Shown here piece by piece: positions 8,780 through 16,314 of a stretch of DNA of 64,000 bases (position 1 is its first letter; each line of letters begins with the position of its first letter). The position numbers and the translations under genes were made by a program. This DNA comes from Virgibacillus_F sp049310925 (GTDB lineage: Bacteria; Bacillota; Bacilli; Bacillales; Amphibacillaceae), in NCBI RefSeq assembly GCF_049310925.1, contig NZ_JBMERP010000003.1:1-64000 (forward strand). The letters run 5' to 3'. A model generated the notes under the pieces. That model saw only the letters and a program-made list of their open reading frames with translations, was not told the origin of the DNA and made no database searches.

Positions 8780-9694
8780 TTAGTTCATTTGGTCTTCTAG
8801 CCATTGGTATAACAAATTAAATACCTCTTCTTTGTTTAACTCATTCAAAATTTCATGGCGGTCATCTTGGAAAAACATGGTTTTAATAGTTTCAATGCCA
8901 GCCTTTTCATATAAGTTTGCAGCTTGCCATACACCTTTCGTATAGTCCCCCACAGGATCTGCTTCCCCACTAACAAACAGCATTGGAAGATCCTTGCGTA
9001 TAGCCTCATTATGCTGCTTGTCCTGGATGGTCCTGATGCCTTCTAAAAGGTCATAAAAGAATCGTGCTTTCGGAACGAATCCACAGTACGGATCTTTAAT
9101 GTATTCCTGTACTACTTCTTGGTCGCGTGTTAACCAATCGTATGGTGTATGTTTATTTTCGACACGTTTATTGTATGCTCCAAACGTTAGTGCGTTCATA
9201 AGCTTTGATTCTTCTTCAGGAGGTAACCTGGATGCAAGTTGTTTACCAACCATAGATTGTGCTTTTGGAAAATAACCTGTTCCGGAAAGGATAACACCGT
9301 CTATATCCTGACTATAACGCTGTACGTATGCACGTGCCAGAAAAGAACCCATACTGTGACCTAGGATAAATAATGGTATATCCGGATATTCTTTTTTAAT
9401 TTCCAAGGTTACTTCATAAAGGTCATTAGTCACTTTTTCAAATCCATTATCCTCTGCAAAATATCCTAGCGAACCTTGTTTATTTCCAGTCTTTCCATGG
9501 CCTCTATGATCATTTCCGAAAACAACTATATTTTTTTCAACCAAAAACTCACTGAATAAATCATACCGGTTAATATGCTCAGCCATCCCATGTGCCAATT
9601 GAACAATCGCTTTAGGCTTCTGATCTGGTTTAAACCATTTTTTTACATAAATTTCTGTATCGTCGTACATTGACAACCAAAATTCTTTTTCCAT
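8780..9694 (-). CDS. alpha/beta hydrolase, monoacylglycerol lipase-like
   Basis: This is a 304-residue serine hydrolase of the lysophospholipase / monoglyceride lipase group. The nucleophile elbow is GHSMGS (about residue 115). The oxyanion-region motif is HGMAEHINRY, followed by GNDHRGHGKTG. The likely acid is the Asp in SGEADPVGDY and the likely His is in DDRHEIL. There is no signal peptide, so it is cytosolic. The ATG follows AAGGATGAG. Its substrate cannot be read from sequence. Confidence 0.85.
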   Translation of the reverse strand: MEKEFWLSMYDDTEIYVKKWFKPDQKPKAIVQLAHGMAEHINRYDLFSEFLVEKNIVVFGNDHRGHGKTGNKQGSLGYFAEDNGFEKVTNDLYEVTLEIKKEYPDIPLFILGHSMGSFLARAYVQRYSQDIDGVILSGTGYFPKAQSMVGKQLASRLPPEEESKLMNALTFGAYNKRVENKHTPYDWLTRDQEVVQEYIKDPYCGFVPKARFFYDLLEGIRTIQDKQHNEAIRKDLPMLFVSGEADPVGDYTKGVWQAANLYEKAGIETIKTMFFQDDRHEILNELNKEEVFNLLYQWLEDQMN

Positions 9695-9785
9695 TATTCA
9701 CTCATCCTTTTCTTTAAGTTGTTATCTCCATGATAAGATGAAATCATTGTTTAGTCCAAATATAGTAGTTTTTTACAAAATAAAC

Positions 9786-9815
9786 TTGCTAAACAAACAA
9801 AATTTATGCTAAAGT
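9786..9815 (+). promoter_or_regulatory. candidate SigA promoter of secG
   Basis: TTGCTA and TAAAGT are separated by 18 nt, about 45 bp upstream of the secG start. Only a moderate match to consensus. Confidence 0.35.
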
Positions 9816-9860
9816 ACAAGTAGGTATTCGTACGTTTGATTATGGAGGTGTAGTACTGAT

Positions 9861-10094
9861 ATGGCTAATTTAGTAAATATAATATTGGTAATAGATGCAA
9901 TTATTATGATTGTTTTAGTGGTATTACAGTCAGGTAAAAGTGAAGGATTATCTGGAGCGATTTCAGGTGGAGCGGAACAATTATTTGGTAAACAAAAAGC
10001 AAGAGGTGTTGATTTAATCCTACACCGTGGTACCGTGATAACTGGTACATTATTTATCGGTTTGGCTTTCGTAAGTGCATACATTTTACAATAG
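9861..10094 (+). CDS. secG: preprotein translocase subunit SecG
   Basis: This small inner-membrane partner of SecYE aids Sec-dependent protein export. It is 77 residues with two hydrophobic segments (about 5-22 and 55-76) flanking the conserved loop QSGKSEGLSGAISGGAEQLFG. The start has a GGAGGTG site. It precedes the carboxylesterase and rnr genes as in Bacillus, but a strong terminator separates it from them. Confidence 0.95.
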   Translation: MANLVNIILVIDAIIMIVLVVLQSGKSEGLSGAISGGAEQLFGKQKARGVDLILHRGTVITGTLFIGLAFVSAYILQ

Positions 10095-10100
10095 AAATTG

Positions 10101-10136
10101 ATAATCCCTTATCACATTTGGAGTGATAAGGGATTA
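10101..10136 (+). terminator. intrinsic terminator after secG
   Basis: ATAATCCCTTATCAC (10101-10115) pairs with GTGATAAGGGATTAT (10122-10136), a 15-bp perfect stem followed by TTATG. Confidence 0.8.
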
Positions 10137-10231
10137 TTTATGTTTACTTTAATAAATAATTCGTAGTTTAATGTTTTTCGTACATAGTAAAGGGTAATAA
10201 TAACTAGTAGGTTTAAAAGGAGAATAATGGT

Positions 10232-10978
10232 ATGAAAATAAAAGAACCAAAAGCATTTACATTTAAGTCCGGTGAACGTGCGGCCCTACTTTTACATGGA
10301 TTCACAGGACATACGGCCGATGTTCGTATGCTTGGCAGATACCTGGAAAACCAAGGCTATACATGTCACGCACCAATTTACAGAGGACATGGTAAACCAC
10401 CAGAGGAGCTTATCGAAGCAACACCGGAACAGTGGTGGCAAGACGTTAAAGATGCTTATAATCACTTAAAGGACTTGGGGCATGAAGAGATTGCTGTTGT
10501 GGGACTGTCTCTTGGTGGGGTTTTGGGATTAAAATTAGCATATTCTGAGAAAGTTAAGGGTGTAATCCCTATGTGTGCACCAATGTTCTTTGATAATGAA
10601 ACGGAATTAACAAAAGGTTTTCAAACGTTTGCAAAAGAATATAAAGAGCTTGAGGGAAAGAACCATGATACAATAGAGGAAGAAGTTGCCAATTTACTAG
10701 ATGAATCTGATTCTATGTTTGACCAATTGGGTAATCTTATTAATGATGTAAAAAGCAACGTCGACACTATTTATACACCAGCGTTTATTGTACAAGCTAA
10801 AAAAGATCAAATGATCAATACCAGCAGTGCCACATATATTTACAAAAATATTGAATCCGATGTGAAGGATATTAAATGGTATGAAGAATCTGGCCATGTC
10901 ATTACATTAGATAAGGAAAAAGAGCAGCTGCACGAGGATATATATAATTTTTTAGAGAGTCTGGATTGGGAAAAATAG
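10232..10978 (+). CDS. carboxylesterase, Est30-like
   Basis: This is a 248-residue alpha/beta hydrolase resembling the thermophilic carboxylesterase Est30, which is encoded between secG and rnr in Bacillus relatives. Visible are the oxyanion motif LLHGFTGH, the nucleophile motif GLSLGG (Ser about 92), the acid in AKKDQMI and the His in ESGHVITLD. No signal peptide is seen. The ATG follows AAAAGGAGAA. The natural substrate is unknown, and the conserved location beside rnr and smpB has no established functional reason. Confidence 0.88.
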   Translation: MKIKEPKAFTFKSGERAALLLHGFTGHTADVRMLGRYLENQGYTCHAPIYRGHGKPPEELIEATPEQWWQDVKDAYNHLKDLGHEEIAVVGLSLGGVLGLKLAYSEKVKGVIPMCAPMFFDNETELTKGFQTFAKEYKELEGKNHDTIEEEVANLLDESDSMFDQLGNLINDVKSNVDTIYTPAFIVQAKKDQMINTSSATYIYKNIESDVKDIKWYEESGHVITLDKEKEQLHEDIYNFLESLDWEK

Positions 10979-11031
10979 TATGATAAATTGGTAAATCAGG
11001 GTAACAATAGAAGGGAAAGAAGGTGAACAAA

Positions 11032-13257
11032 ATGGAAGGTATTATAACAGAACAATTACAAGAATATTTTAAAGAAAATAATACAAAACCCTTGTCGGTG
11101 GATGAATTGAAAGAAGCTTTAAGCATTACTGACGCAGAGGATTATAAAAGCTTAGTTAAAGGCTTAAATGAATTAGAAGAAAACGGTTCACTTGTTCGCA
11201 CCAGGAAAAACAGATTCGGCTTACCTGAAAAAATGAACTTAGTAAAAGGCAGGATCCAAATGCATGCGAAAGGTTTTGCTTTTTTAATTCCAGAAGATGA
11301 TGCGCAGACGGATGTGTACATTCATCATTCAGATCTTGCTTCAGCAATGAATAATGACACGGTCCTCGTTCGATTAGAAAAAAAGGACGATGCAGGTAAC
11401 CGACCTGAGGGTACCGTTATTCGTATACTCGAACGTGCTGTGCATCAGGTTGTCGGTACGTTTGAGGATAATAGGTCCTTTGGTTTTGTAATTGCTGATG
11501 ATAAGCGTATTCCAAATGATATCTTTGTTCCTAAAAGCATGACTATGGGAGCAGTAAGTGGTCACAAGGTAATCGCGACAATTACGAAATATCCTGAAGG
11601 AAGAAAAAGTGCTGAAGGGGAAATCACTCAGATACTTGGTCATAAAAGTGATCCGGGAATTGATATCATATCAATTATTTACAAGCACGGAATTACAATA
11701 GATTTTCCTGATGAAGTCCTTGAGCAGGCCGGTAATGCGCCGGAAACAATTAATGAAGATGAAATTAAAAACCGTAAAGACCTGCGTGATCAGGTAACCG
11801 TTACAATCGATGGAGCAGATGCAAAGGATCTAGATGATGCTGTATCGGTCACAAAGTTAGAAAACGGTAATTACAAGCTCGGTGTGTATATTGCTGATGT
11901 CAGCTATTATATGGGTGAAAATTCACCAATGGATAAAGAAGCATTTGAGCGCGGGACAAGCGTATACTTAGTTGATCGTGTTATTCCGATGATTCCACAC
12001 CGTTTGTCAAATGGGATTTGTTCCTTAAATCCACAGGTTGATCGGTTGACACTTGGTTGTGATATGGAAATTAACGAAAATGGCGAGATTGTTAATCACT
12101 CGATCTTTCAGAGTGTAATTAAAACCAATGAACGTATGACATATACCGATGTAAATAAAATTTTAGTTGATAAAGACGAGGAAGTTCGAGATCGCTACGA
12201 TGCACTTGTTCCTATGTTTGAGTCAATGGAAAAACTAGCGTCGATTCTTAGAAGCAAGCGTGCTAAGCGAGGGGCAATTGATTTTGATTTTAAAGAAGCA
12301 AAAGTAATTGTGGACGACGCTGGAAAAGCGGTTGACGTTGTTATACGTGAACGTGGCGTAGCAGAACGTTTGATTGAGGAATTTATGCTTGCTGCCAATG
12401 AGACAGTTGCTGAGCATTTCCACTGGATGGACGTTCCTTTTATCCACCGTATTCACGCTGAACCAGACGAATCGAAGCTACAGCACTTTTTTGAATTCAT
12501 TGGTGGCCTTGGATACAAAGTAAAAGGAACTGCTAACGATATTCACCCGCAAGCATTACAGAAGATTGTAGAGGATGTCAAAGATACACCTGAAGAGATG
12601 ATTATCTCTAAGTTGATGTTACGTTCTATGCAGCAAGCGAAATATGATCCGAATAGTATTGGTCACTTCGGATTAGCAACTGATTTCTATACACACTTTA
12701 CTTCACCAATTAGAAGGTATCCAGATTTAATCGTACACCGTTTAATACGTACTTATTTAATTGAGAAAAAGATGGATAACAAGACACTTTCAAATTGGAA
12801 AGAGAAAATGCCGGAAATCGGTCGTCATACCTCAGCAAAAGAACGGACTGCGGTTGATGCAGAGCGGGAAACCGACGATCTGAAAAAAGCCGAATACATG
12901 TCAGATAAAATAGGTGAAGTTTACGCAGGTGTTATAAGCTCTGTAACTAATTTTGGACTGTTTGTCGAGTTAGAAAACACGGTAGAAGGCCTTGTACATG
13001 TGAGCCAGCTAACAGATGACTATTACCATTATGACCAACGAAACTATGCAATGATTGGTGAACGAACGGGTAATATATATAGAATCGGTGATGCGGTTGA
13101 AGTACGAGTAATTGCTGTCAATACCGAAGAACGCGTGGTAGATTTTGAAATGGTTAGTCCAGGAAAAAAAGGTGAACCAACCAATTCAGGCGGAGAAAAT
13201 AATAAAAACAAGAAAAAGCAAACAAAGAACAGGAAAAAATCTGGACGAAAAAATTAA
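11032..13257 (+). CDS. rnr: ribonuclease R
   Basis: This processive 3'-5' exoribonuclease degrades structured RNA and, in other bacteria, works with tmRNA-SmpB on non-stop messages. Order of parts: N-terminal winged-helix region, cold-shock OB folds, the RNB catalytic domain with the acidic cluster DGADAKDLDDAVSV (about residue 260), an S1 domain near GEVYAGVISSVTNFGLFVELE, and a Lys-rich tail. I prefer the ATG at 11032 because AAGGTGA lies 5 nt before it; a GTG at 11023 would overlap that site. smpB and ssrA follow after the ZIP transporter gene. Confidence 0.95.
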   Translation: MEGIITEQLQEYFKENNTKPLSVDELKEALSITDAEDYKSLVKGLNELEENGSLVRTRKNRFGLPEKMNLVKGRIQMHAKGFAFLIPEDDAQTDVYIHHSDLASAMNNDTVLVRLEKKDDAGNRPEGTVIRILERAVHQVVGTFEDNRSFGFVIADDKRIPNDIFVPKSMTMGAVSGHKVIATITKYPEGRKSAEGEITQILGHKSDPGIDIISIIYKHGITIDFPDEVLEQAGNAPETINEDEIKNRKDLRDQVTVTIDGADAKDLDDAVSVTKLENGNYKLGVYIADVSYYMGENSPMDKEAFERGTSVYLVDRVIPMIPHRLSNGICSLNPQVDRLTLGCDMEINENGEIVNHSIFQSVIKTNERMTYTDVNKILVDKDEEVRDRYDALVPMFESMEKLASILRSKRAKRGAIDFDFKEAKVIVDDAGKAVDVVIRERGVAERLIEEFMLAANETVAEHFHWMDVPFIHRIHAEPDESKLQHFFEFIGGLGYKVKGTANDIHPQALQKIVEDVKDTPEEMIISKLMLRSMQQAKYDPNSIGHFGLATDFYTHFTSPIRRYPDLIVHRLIRTYLIEKKMDNKTLSNWKEKMPEIGRHTSAKERTAVDAERETDDLKKAEYMSDKIGEVYAGVISSVTNFGLFVELENTVEGLVHVSQLTDDYYHYDQRNYAMIGERTGNIYRIGDAVEVRVIAVNTEERVVDFEMVSPGKKGEPTNSGGENNKNKKKQTKNRKKSGRKN

Positions 13258-13268
13258 TTTTTATTTAT

Positions 13269-13316
13269 GACTAATTCAGCTCAATTGCAATGAGCTAAGA
13301 ATTAGTCTTTTTTTTT
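13269..13316 (+). terminator. intrinsic terminator after rnr
   Basis: GACTAATTC pairs with GAATTAGTC around an inner CTCA/TGAG stem and is followed by nine T residues. Confidence 0.9.
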
Positions 13317-13371
13317 GAAAAAAATGGTTGCAATTGTTCAACAGATAGAATAGTCTAATCAATATAGATAT

Positions 13372-13387
13372 GTTTCCCTTAGGAAAC
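13372..13387 (+). promoter_or_regulatory. palindrome resembling an MntR box
   Basis: GTTTCCCTTAGGAAAC, followed by TTTT, resembles the MntR operator in front of B. subtilis mntABCD as I remember it (TTTGCCTTAAGGAAAC). It sits 33 bp upstream of the ZIP transporter start. The assignment to MntR is inferred from this similarity only. Confidence 0.4.
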
Positions 13388-13419
13388 TTTTATAAACTAG
13401 TACAACAAGGGGGATTATT

Positions 13420-14229
13420 ATGTCTGAAGAAGTAATATTGGCTTTTTTGTTTACCTTATTTGCAGGTTTGGCAACCGGGATAGGAAGTATACTAGCTTTT
13501 TTTACAAAAACAACAAATAAAAAGTTTTTGTCTTTTTCGTTGGGTTTTTCAGCTGGGGTAATGATTTATGTATCGATGATTGAAATATTTGTGAAAGCAC
13601 AAGATGCCTTAATCGGTGAGCTGGGTGAAGTGCAGGGCAGTTGGGTGACGGTTTGTTCTTTTTTCGGAGGAATCTTTTTAATCGCATTAATTGATCAGTT
13701 TATTCCAAAGCAAACGAATCCACATGAGCTGAAAAAAGTAGAGGAAATGAAGGATACAAGTAAATCAATTAATAATCCTGACTTATTAAAAATGGGTACT
13801 TTTACAGCACTGGCAATTGGGATTCACAACTTTCCAGAAGGCATTGCAACGTTTACAGCGACTTTACAAAATCCAGAAATCGGTTTTGCGATTGCTGTAG
13901 CAATAGCAATTCATAATATACCAGAAGGAATCGCGGTATCTGTGCCAATCTATTACGCGACAAATGACAAGAAAAAGGCATTCAAATTATCGTTTCTCTC
14001 AGGATTATCTGAGCCAATTGGAGCAGTACTAGCTTTCTTGATTCTGATGCCTTTTTTGACTGATGTATTATTTGGTGTAATATTTGCGAGTGTAGCTGGG
14101 ATCATGGTATTTATCTCACTTGATGGATTGTTGCCTGCAGCTAAGAAATATGATGAGGCACATACATCAATTTATGGTTTAATCGGAGGGATGGCATTAA
14201 TGGCTATTAGTCTGCTACTATTCATCTAA
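13420..14229 (+). CDS. ZIP family divalent metal transporter (ZupT-like)
   Basis: This is a 269-residue membrane protein with about eight hydrophobic segments. The ZIP metal-site signatures HNFPEGIATFT (about residue 139) and HNIPEGIAVSVP (about 168) are intact. ZIP proteins usually import zinc, iron or manganese. The MntR-like palindrome upstream hints at manganese, but this is inference. The start has a GGGGGA site. It lies between rnr and smpB and has its own terminator-bounded upstream region. Confidence 0.9.
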   Translation: MSEEVILAFLFTLFAGLATGIGSILAFFTKTTNKKFLSFSLGFSAGVMIYVSMIEIFVKAQDALIGELGEVQGSWVTVCSFFGGIFLIALIDQFIPKQTNPHELKKVEEMKDTSKSINNPDLLKMGTFTALAIGIHNFPEGIATFTATLQNPEIGFAIAVAIAIHNIPEGIAVSVPIYYATNDKKKAFKLSFLSGLSEPIGAVLAFLILMPFLTDVLFGVIFASVAGIMVFISLDGLLPAAKKYDEAHTSIYGLIGGMALMAISLLLFI

Positions 14230-14313
14230 ATGGGGATTTAACGCTATTTTGGTTGGAATAGAATCGAATCTTTGATAAAATAAGGAAGCACGTAAGCAGT
14301 AGGAGGAAAGACT

Positions 14314-14775
14314 ATGCCAAAAGGACTTGGAAAAACGTTAGCTCAAAATAAAAAAGCATCGCATGATTATTTCATAGAAGAAACATATGAGGCAGGAATC
14401 GTATTGCAGGGAACTGAAATAAAGTCCATTCGTGCTGGCCGAGTTAATATTAAAGATTCACATGCAAGAATTGATAAAGGCGAGGCTAAACTGATCAATC
14501 TGCATATTTCAACGTACGAGCAAGGGAACAGATTCAACCATGACCCAACCAGGACTCGTAAACTGCTTCTTCACCGCAAAGAAATTGATAAATTAATAGG
14601 TGTAACACAGCAGCAAGGCTATGCGCTGGTTCCATTAAAGGTATATATCAAGAATGGCTATGCGAAAGTTTTAATTGGAGTAGGGCGAGGTAAGAAAAAG
14701 TATGACAAACGGGAAGACCTGAAACAGAAGCAAATGAAGCGTGACATCGATCGTGCAATTAAAGATCGTGAGTAA
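14314..14775 (+). CDS. smpB: SsrA-binding protein SmpB
   Basis: SmpB binds the tRNA-like domain of tmRNA and carries it into stalled ribosomes. It has 153 residues with the family motifs NKKASHDYFIEETYEAGI, LQGTEIKSIRAGRVNIKDSH and a basic C-terminal tail (KRDIDRAIKDRE) that enters the mRNA channel. The ATG follows AGGAGGAA. Its tmRNA partner begins 113 bp downstream. Confidence 0.98.
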   Translation: MPKGLGKTLAQNKKASHDYFIEETYEAGIVLQGTEIKSIRAGRVNIKDSHARIDKGEAKLINLHISTYEQGNRFNHDPTRTRKLLLHRKEIDKLIGVTQQQGYALVPLKVYIKNGYAKVLIGVGRGKKKYDKREDLKQKQMKRDIDRAIKDRE

Positions 14776-14791
14776 AATGACCTATATACGG

Positions 14792-14819
14792 TTGCAATTT
14801 CTTATGATTATGCTATAAT
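14792..14819 (+). promoter_or_regulatory. ssrA promoter
   Basis: TTGCAA and an extended -10 TGCTATAAT are spaced 16 nt apart. The start would be near 14826, giving a leader of about 60 nt to be removed at the tmRNA 5' end. Confidence 0.75.
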
Positions 14820-14888
14820 AAGGGTTGTTGTAAAAAGTTATTCACAATTTAATAGATGCTCAATTTTTTTCCGAGCGTTTCTCTTAAT

Positions 14889-15522
14889 GGGGACGTTTAG
14901 GATTCGACAGGGATAGATTGAGCTCAGGTTGCGCGTCGAGGTTACGGCTCGTAAAACGTTACACGCCTATAATTGGCAAAAATAATCAACCTGCTTTAGC
15001 AGCTGCGTAAGTAGTTCTGAAGCGATCCTTCCTGCATTCGCCCGTGATGCAGATCGAAGGGTCTCAAATGAAGCGGGCTACACTACCATCCACCGTCTGA
15101 GGATGTTAGTTGAAACCAATCAGACTAGCTACATTGAAGCCCGTTGGTAGGCCGAGATGTTAGCGAATGATAATATACCAACTACACGCGTAGAAGCCTG
15201 AGTGGCGATATCCTTGGACGTGGGTTCGATTAGTAATTAGTCGCCTTTTGTAGTAATACAGAAGTGATAATCCGGCTTTATCGGTGAAACCTAAGTTACT
15301 TTAAAAGTAATAGGGCAATGCCGAGCGGTATGTGGAGTAATCCAACAGCCGTGTATCGACTTATAGGCTGCCATTTATGGTAGTACTAGGATGTGGAATT
15401 CAGCCTGAAAAAGGCAAAAATATATTCTGCATAAGACGCCGGAGGACCTGAATTATTCAGGTTCAAGATATAGTCAGTGCCATGTCGAAAGCATGGAAGA
15501 GCATGTCCCACCGTCTCCACCA
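14889..15522 (+). ncRNA. ssrA: tmRNA (ssrA) interrupted by a group I intron
   Basis: tmRNA rescues stalled ribosomes and tags the nascent peptide. The 5' end GGGGACG pairs with CGTCTCC at the 3' end before ACCA. The tag frame (14975-15010) reads GKNNQPALAAA and then stops; a leading Ala comes from the charged tmRNA. Exon 1 covers 14889-15230 and stops inside the T arm (GTGGGTTCGAT). Exon 2 covers 15506-15522 (TCCCACCGTCTCCACCA). Joining them restores GTGGG-TTCGATT-CCCAC, a proper T stem-loop. The spliced RNA would be 359 nt, like other Bacillus tmRNAs. Without splicing, the T arm and acceptor stem are separated by 275 nt. SmpB is encoded immediately upstream. Confidence 0.95.
15231..15505 (+). 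mobile_element. group I intron in the T-loop of tmRNA
   Basis: Boundaries follow from restoring the T-loop: exon 1 ends in U, the intron ends in G, as group I introns require. Core helices are visible. P1 pairs exon CGAT (15227-15230) with intron GTCG (15240-15243), with the splice-site U opposite G. P3 pairs TCCGGC (15271-15276) with GCCGGA (15438-15443). P7 pairs GACTTAT (15358-15364) with ATAGTC (15470-15475), which lies in the diagnostic AAGATATAGTC. P8 is GACCTGAAT/ATTCAGGTTC (15445-15464). Extra hairpins between P7 and P3 (GGCTG/CAGCC) suggest subgroup IA. There is no internal reading frame of note. Confidence 0.9.
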
Positions 15523-15545
15523 ATACATATGTTGGTGGTTTTTTT
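15517..15545 (+). terminator. intrinsic terminator of ssrA
   Basis: CCACCAA (15517-15523) pairs with TTGGTGG (15532-15538), followed by seven T residues. The stem borrows the tmRNA 3' CCACCA. Confidence 0.9.
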
Positions 15546-15559
15546 GTGTTTAATATGGT

Positions 15560-15600
15560 TTTAGTCATAAGTTTGTTGCTATTGGCATCTTTATGCTTAA
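15560..15600 (+). repeat. possible solo end of the modular TIR element
   Basis: CATAAGTTTGTTGCTATTGGC resembles the outer end of the long repeat elements (copy A has CATAAGTTTGTTGCTGTTC). No internal module or second end follows, so this may be a remnant. Confidence 0.35.
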
Positions 15601-15708
15601 AAGTTTACGGCAAAAATATACTGAAATTAGCTGTAGATATTAAAGTTTGCAGTTTTTTGTAGCAATATTTCGGTAATGTGTCGTATTTGTAGGCTTGTCA
15701 GTTTGGAA

Positions 15709-16116
15709 TTAAAGAGTAAAGAATCTCTCTTCAAATAATATTTTATTACTTAACATGGTTTCATTATATTTTCCATTACGGGGAGTCACGGAATCATAGT
15801 TGCTCAAAATCCATTCGGCTCGTTTTTTCTTTCGTTCTATTCTTAAAAATGCATGAACTACACCCAAGGTTTGAAAAACATCTTCTTTTTTCTTTATGTA
15901 GAGTGTATAAGAATTTTGGAATTTTGAAGGATTATAATTTTTTTTATTATATATACCTCCACCCACTAGATTTTGAATAAAAACTAGCATTTCTTTATCA
16001 TTTGAGGATATTGATATACATGGTCTTCTATGTTCTTTACTGTGCATTCGAGTCAAGGTTATACTTCCTTCACCATCTATTATTCCAGCTATATAAGCCG
16101 CTTCCCATTCTTTCAT
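15709..16116 (-). CDS. LAGLIDADG homing endonuclease, free-standing
   Basis: This 135-residue protein has one LAGLIDADG motif near its N-terminus (AAYIAGIIDGEGSITL, acidic residues D15 and E17). The rest is basic, with the pattern VHAFLRIERKKKRAEWIL seen in single-motif enzymes that act as homodimers. The ATG has a strong AAAGGGGAGTGA site. It lies 186 bp beyond the tmRNA 3' end and on the opposite strand, hence outside the intron. Such enzymes cut intronless alleles and promote intron homing. That its target is the ssrA T-loop is inferred from location. A maturase role is also possible. Confidence 0.88.
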   Translation of the reverse strand: MKEWEAAYIAGIIDGEGSITLTRMHSKEHRRPCISISSNDKEMLVFIQNLVGGGIYNKKNYNPSKFQNSYTLYIKKKEDVFQTLGVVHAFLRIERKKKRAEWILSNYDSVTPRNGKYNETMLSNKILFEERFFTL

Positions 16117-16263
16117 TCTTAAATCACTCCCCTTTTAATGAACGTATGTTCTCTTTTTATTTTAGTCTATTTACGTTAAGGAATCAATTTATAAATTTTA
16201 TTTTATAGTGATTACAGAAGTGGATTAAATATTTTTAGACTCCCACTTTACTCTAGTTAAAAA

Positions 16264-16302
16264 AATAACCATCTAAGCCTGGATAAGACTTAGATGGTTA
16301 TT
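16264..16302 (-). terminator. intrinsic terminator of prfC
   Basis: AATAACCATCTAAG (16264-16277) pairs with CTTAGATGGTTATT (16289-16302). T/A runs on both sides make it potentially bidirectional. Confidence 0.85.
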
Positions 16303-16314
16303 TTTCTCTAACAT

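Noticed and set aside
15477..15662. 61-residue frame over the tmRNA 3' end
   Set aside because: It begins inside the intron, covers exon 2 and the terminator, and is explained by the RNA gene.
16239..16247. GACTCCCAC downstream of the endonuclease gene, similar to a tmRNA T-arm, as a possible attachment-site duplicate
   Set aside because: Only nine bases match and the rest of the tmRNA 3' end is absent; no integrase is nearby.
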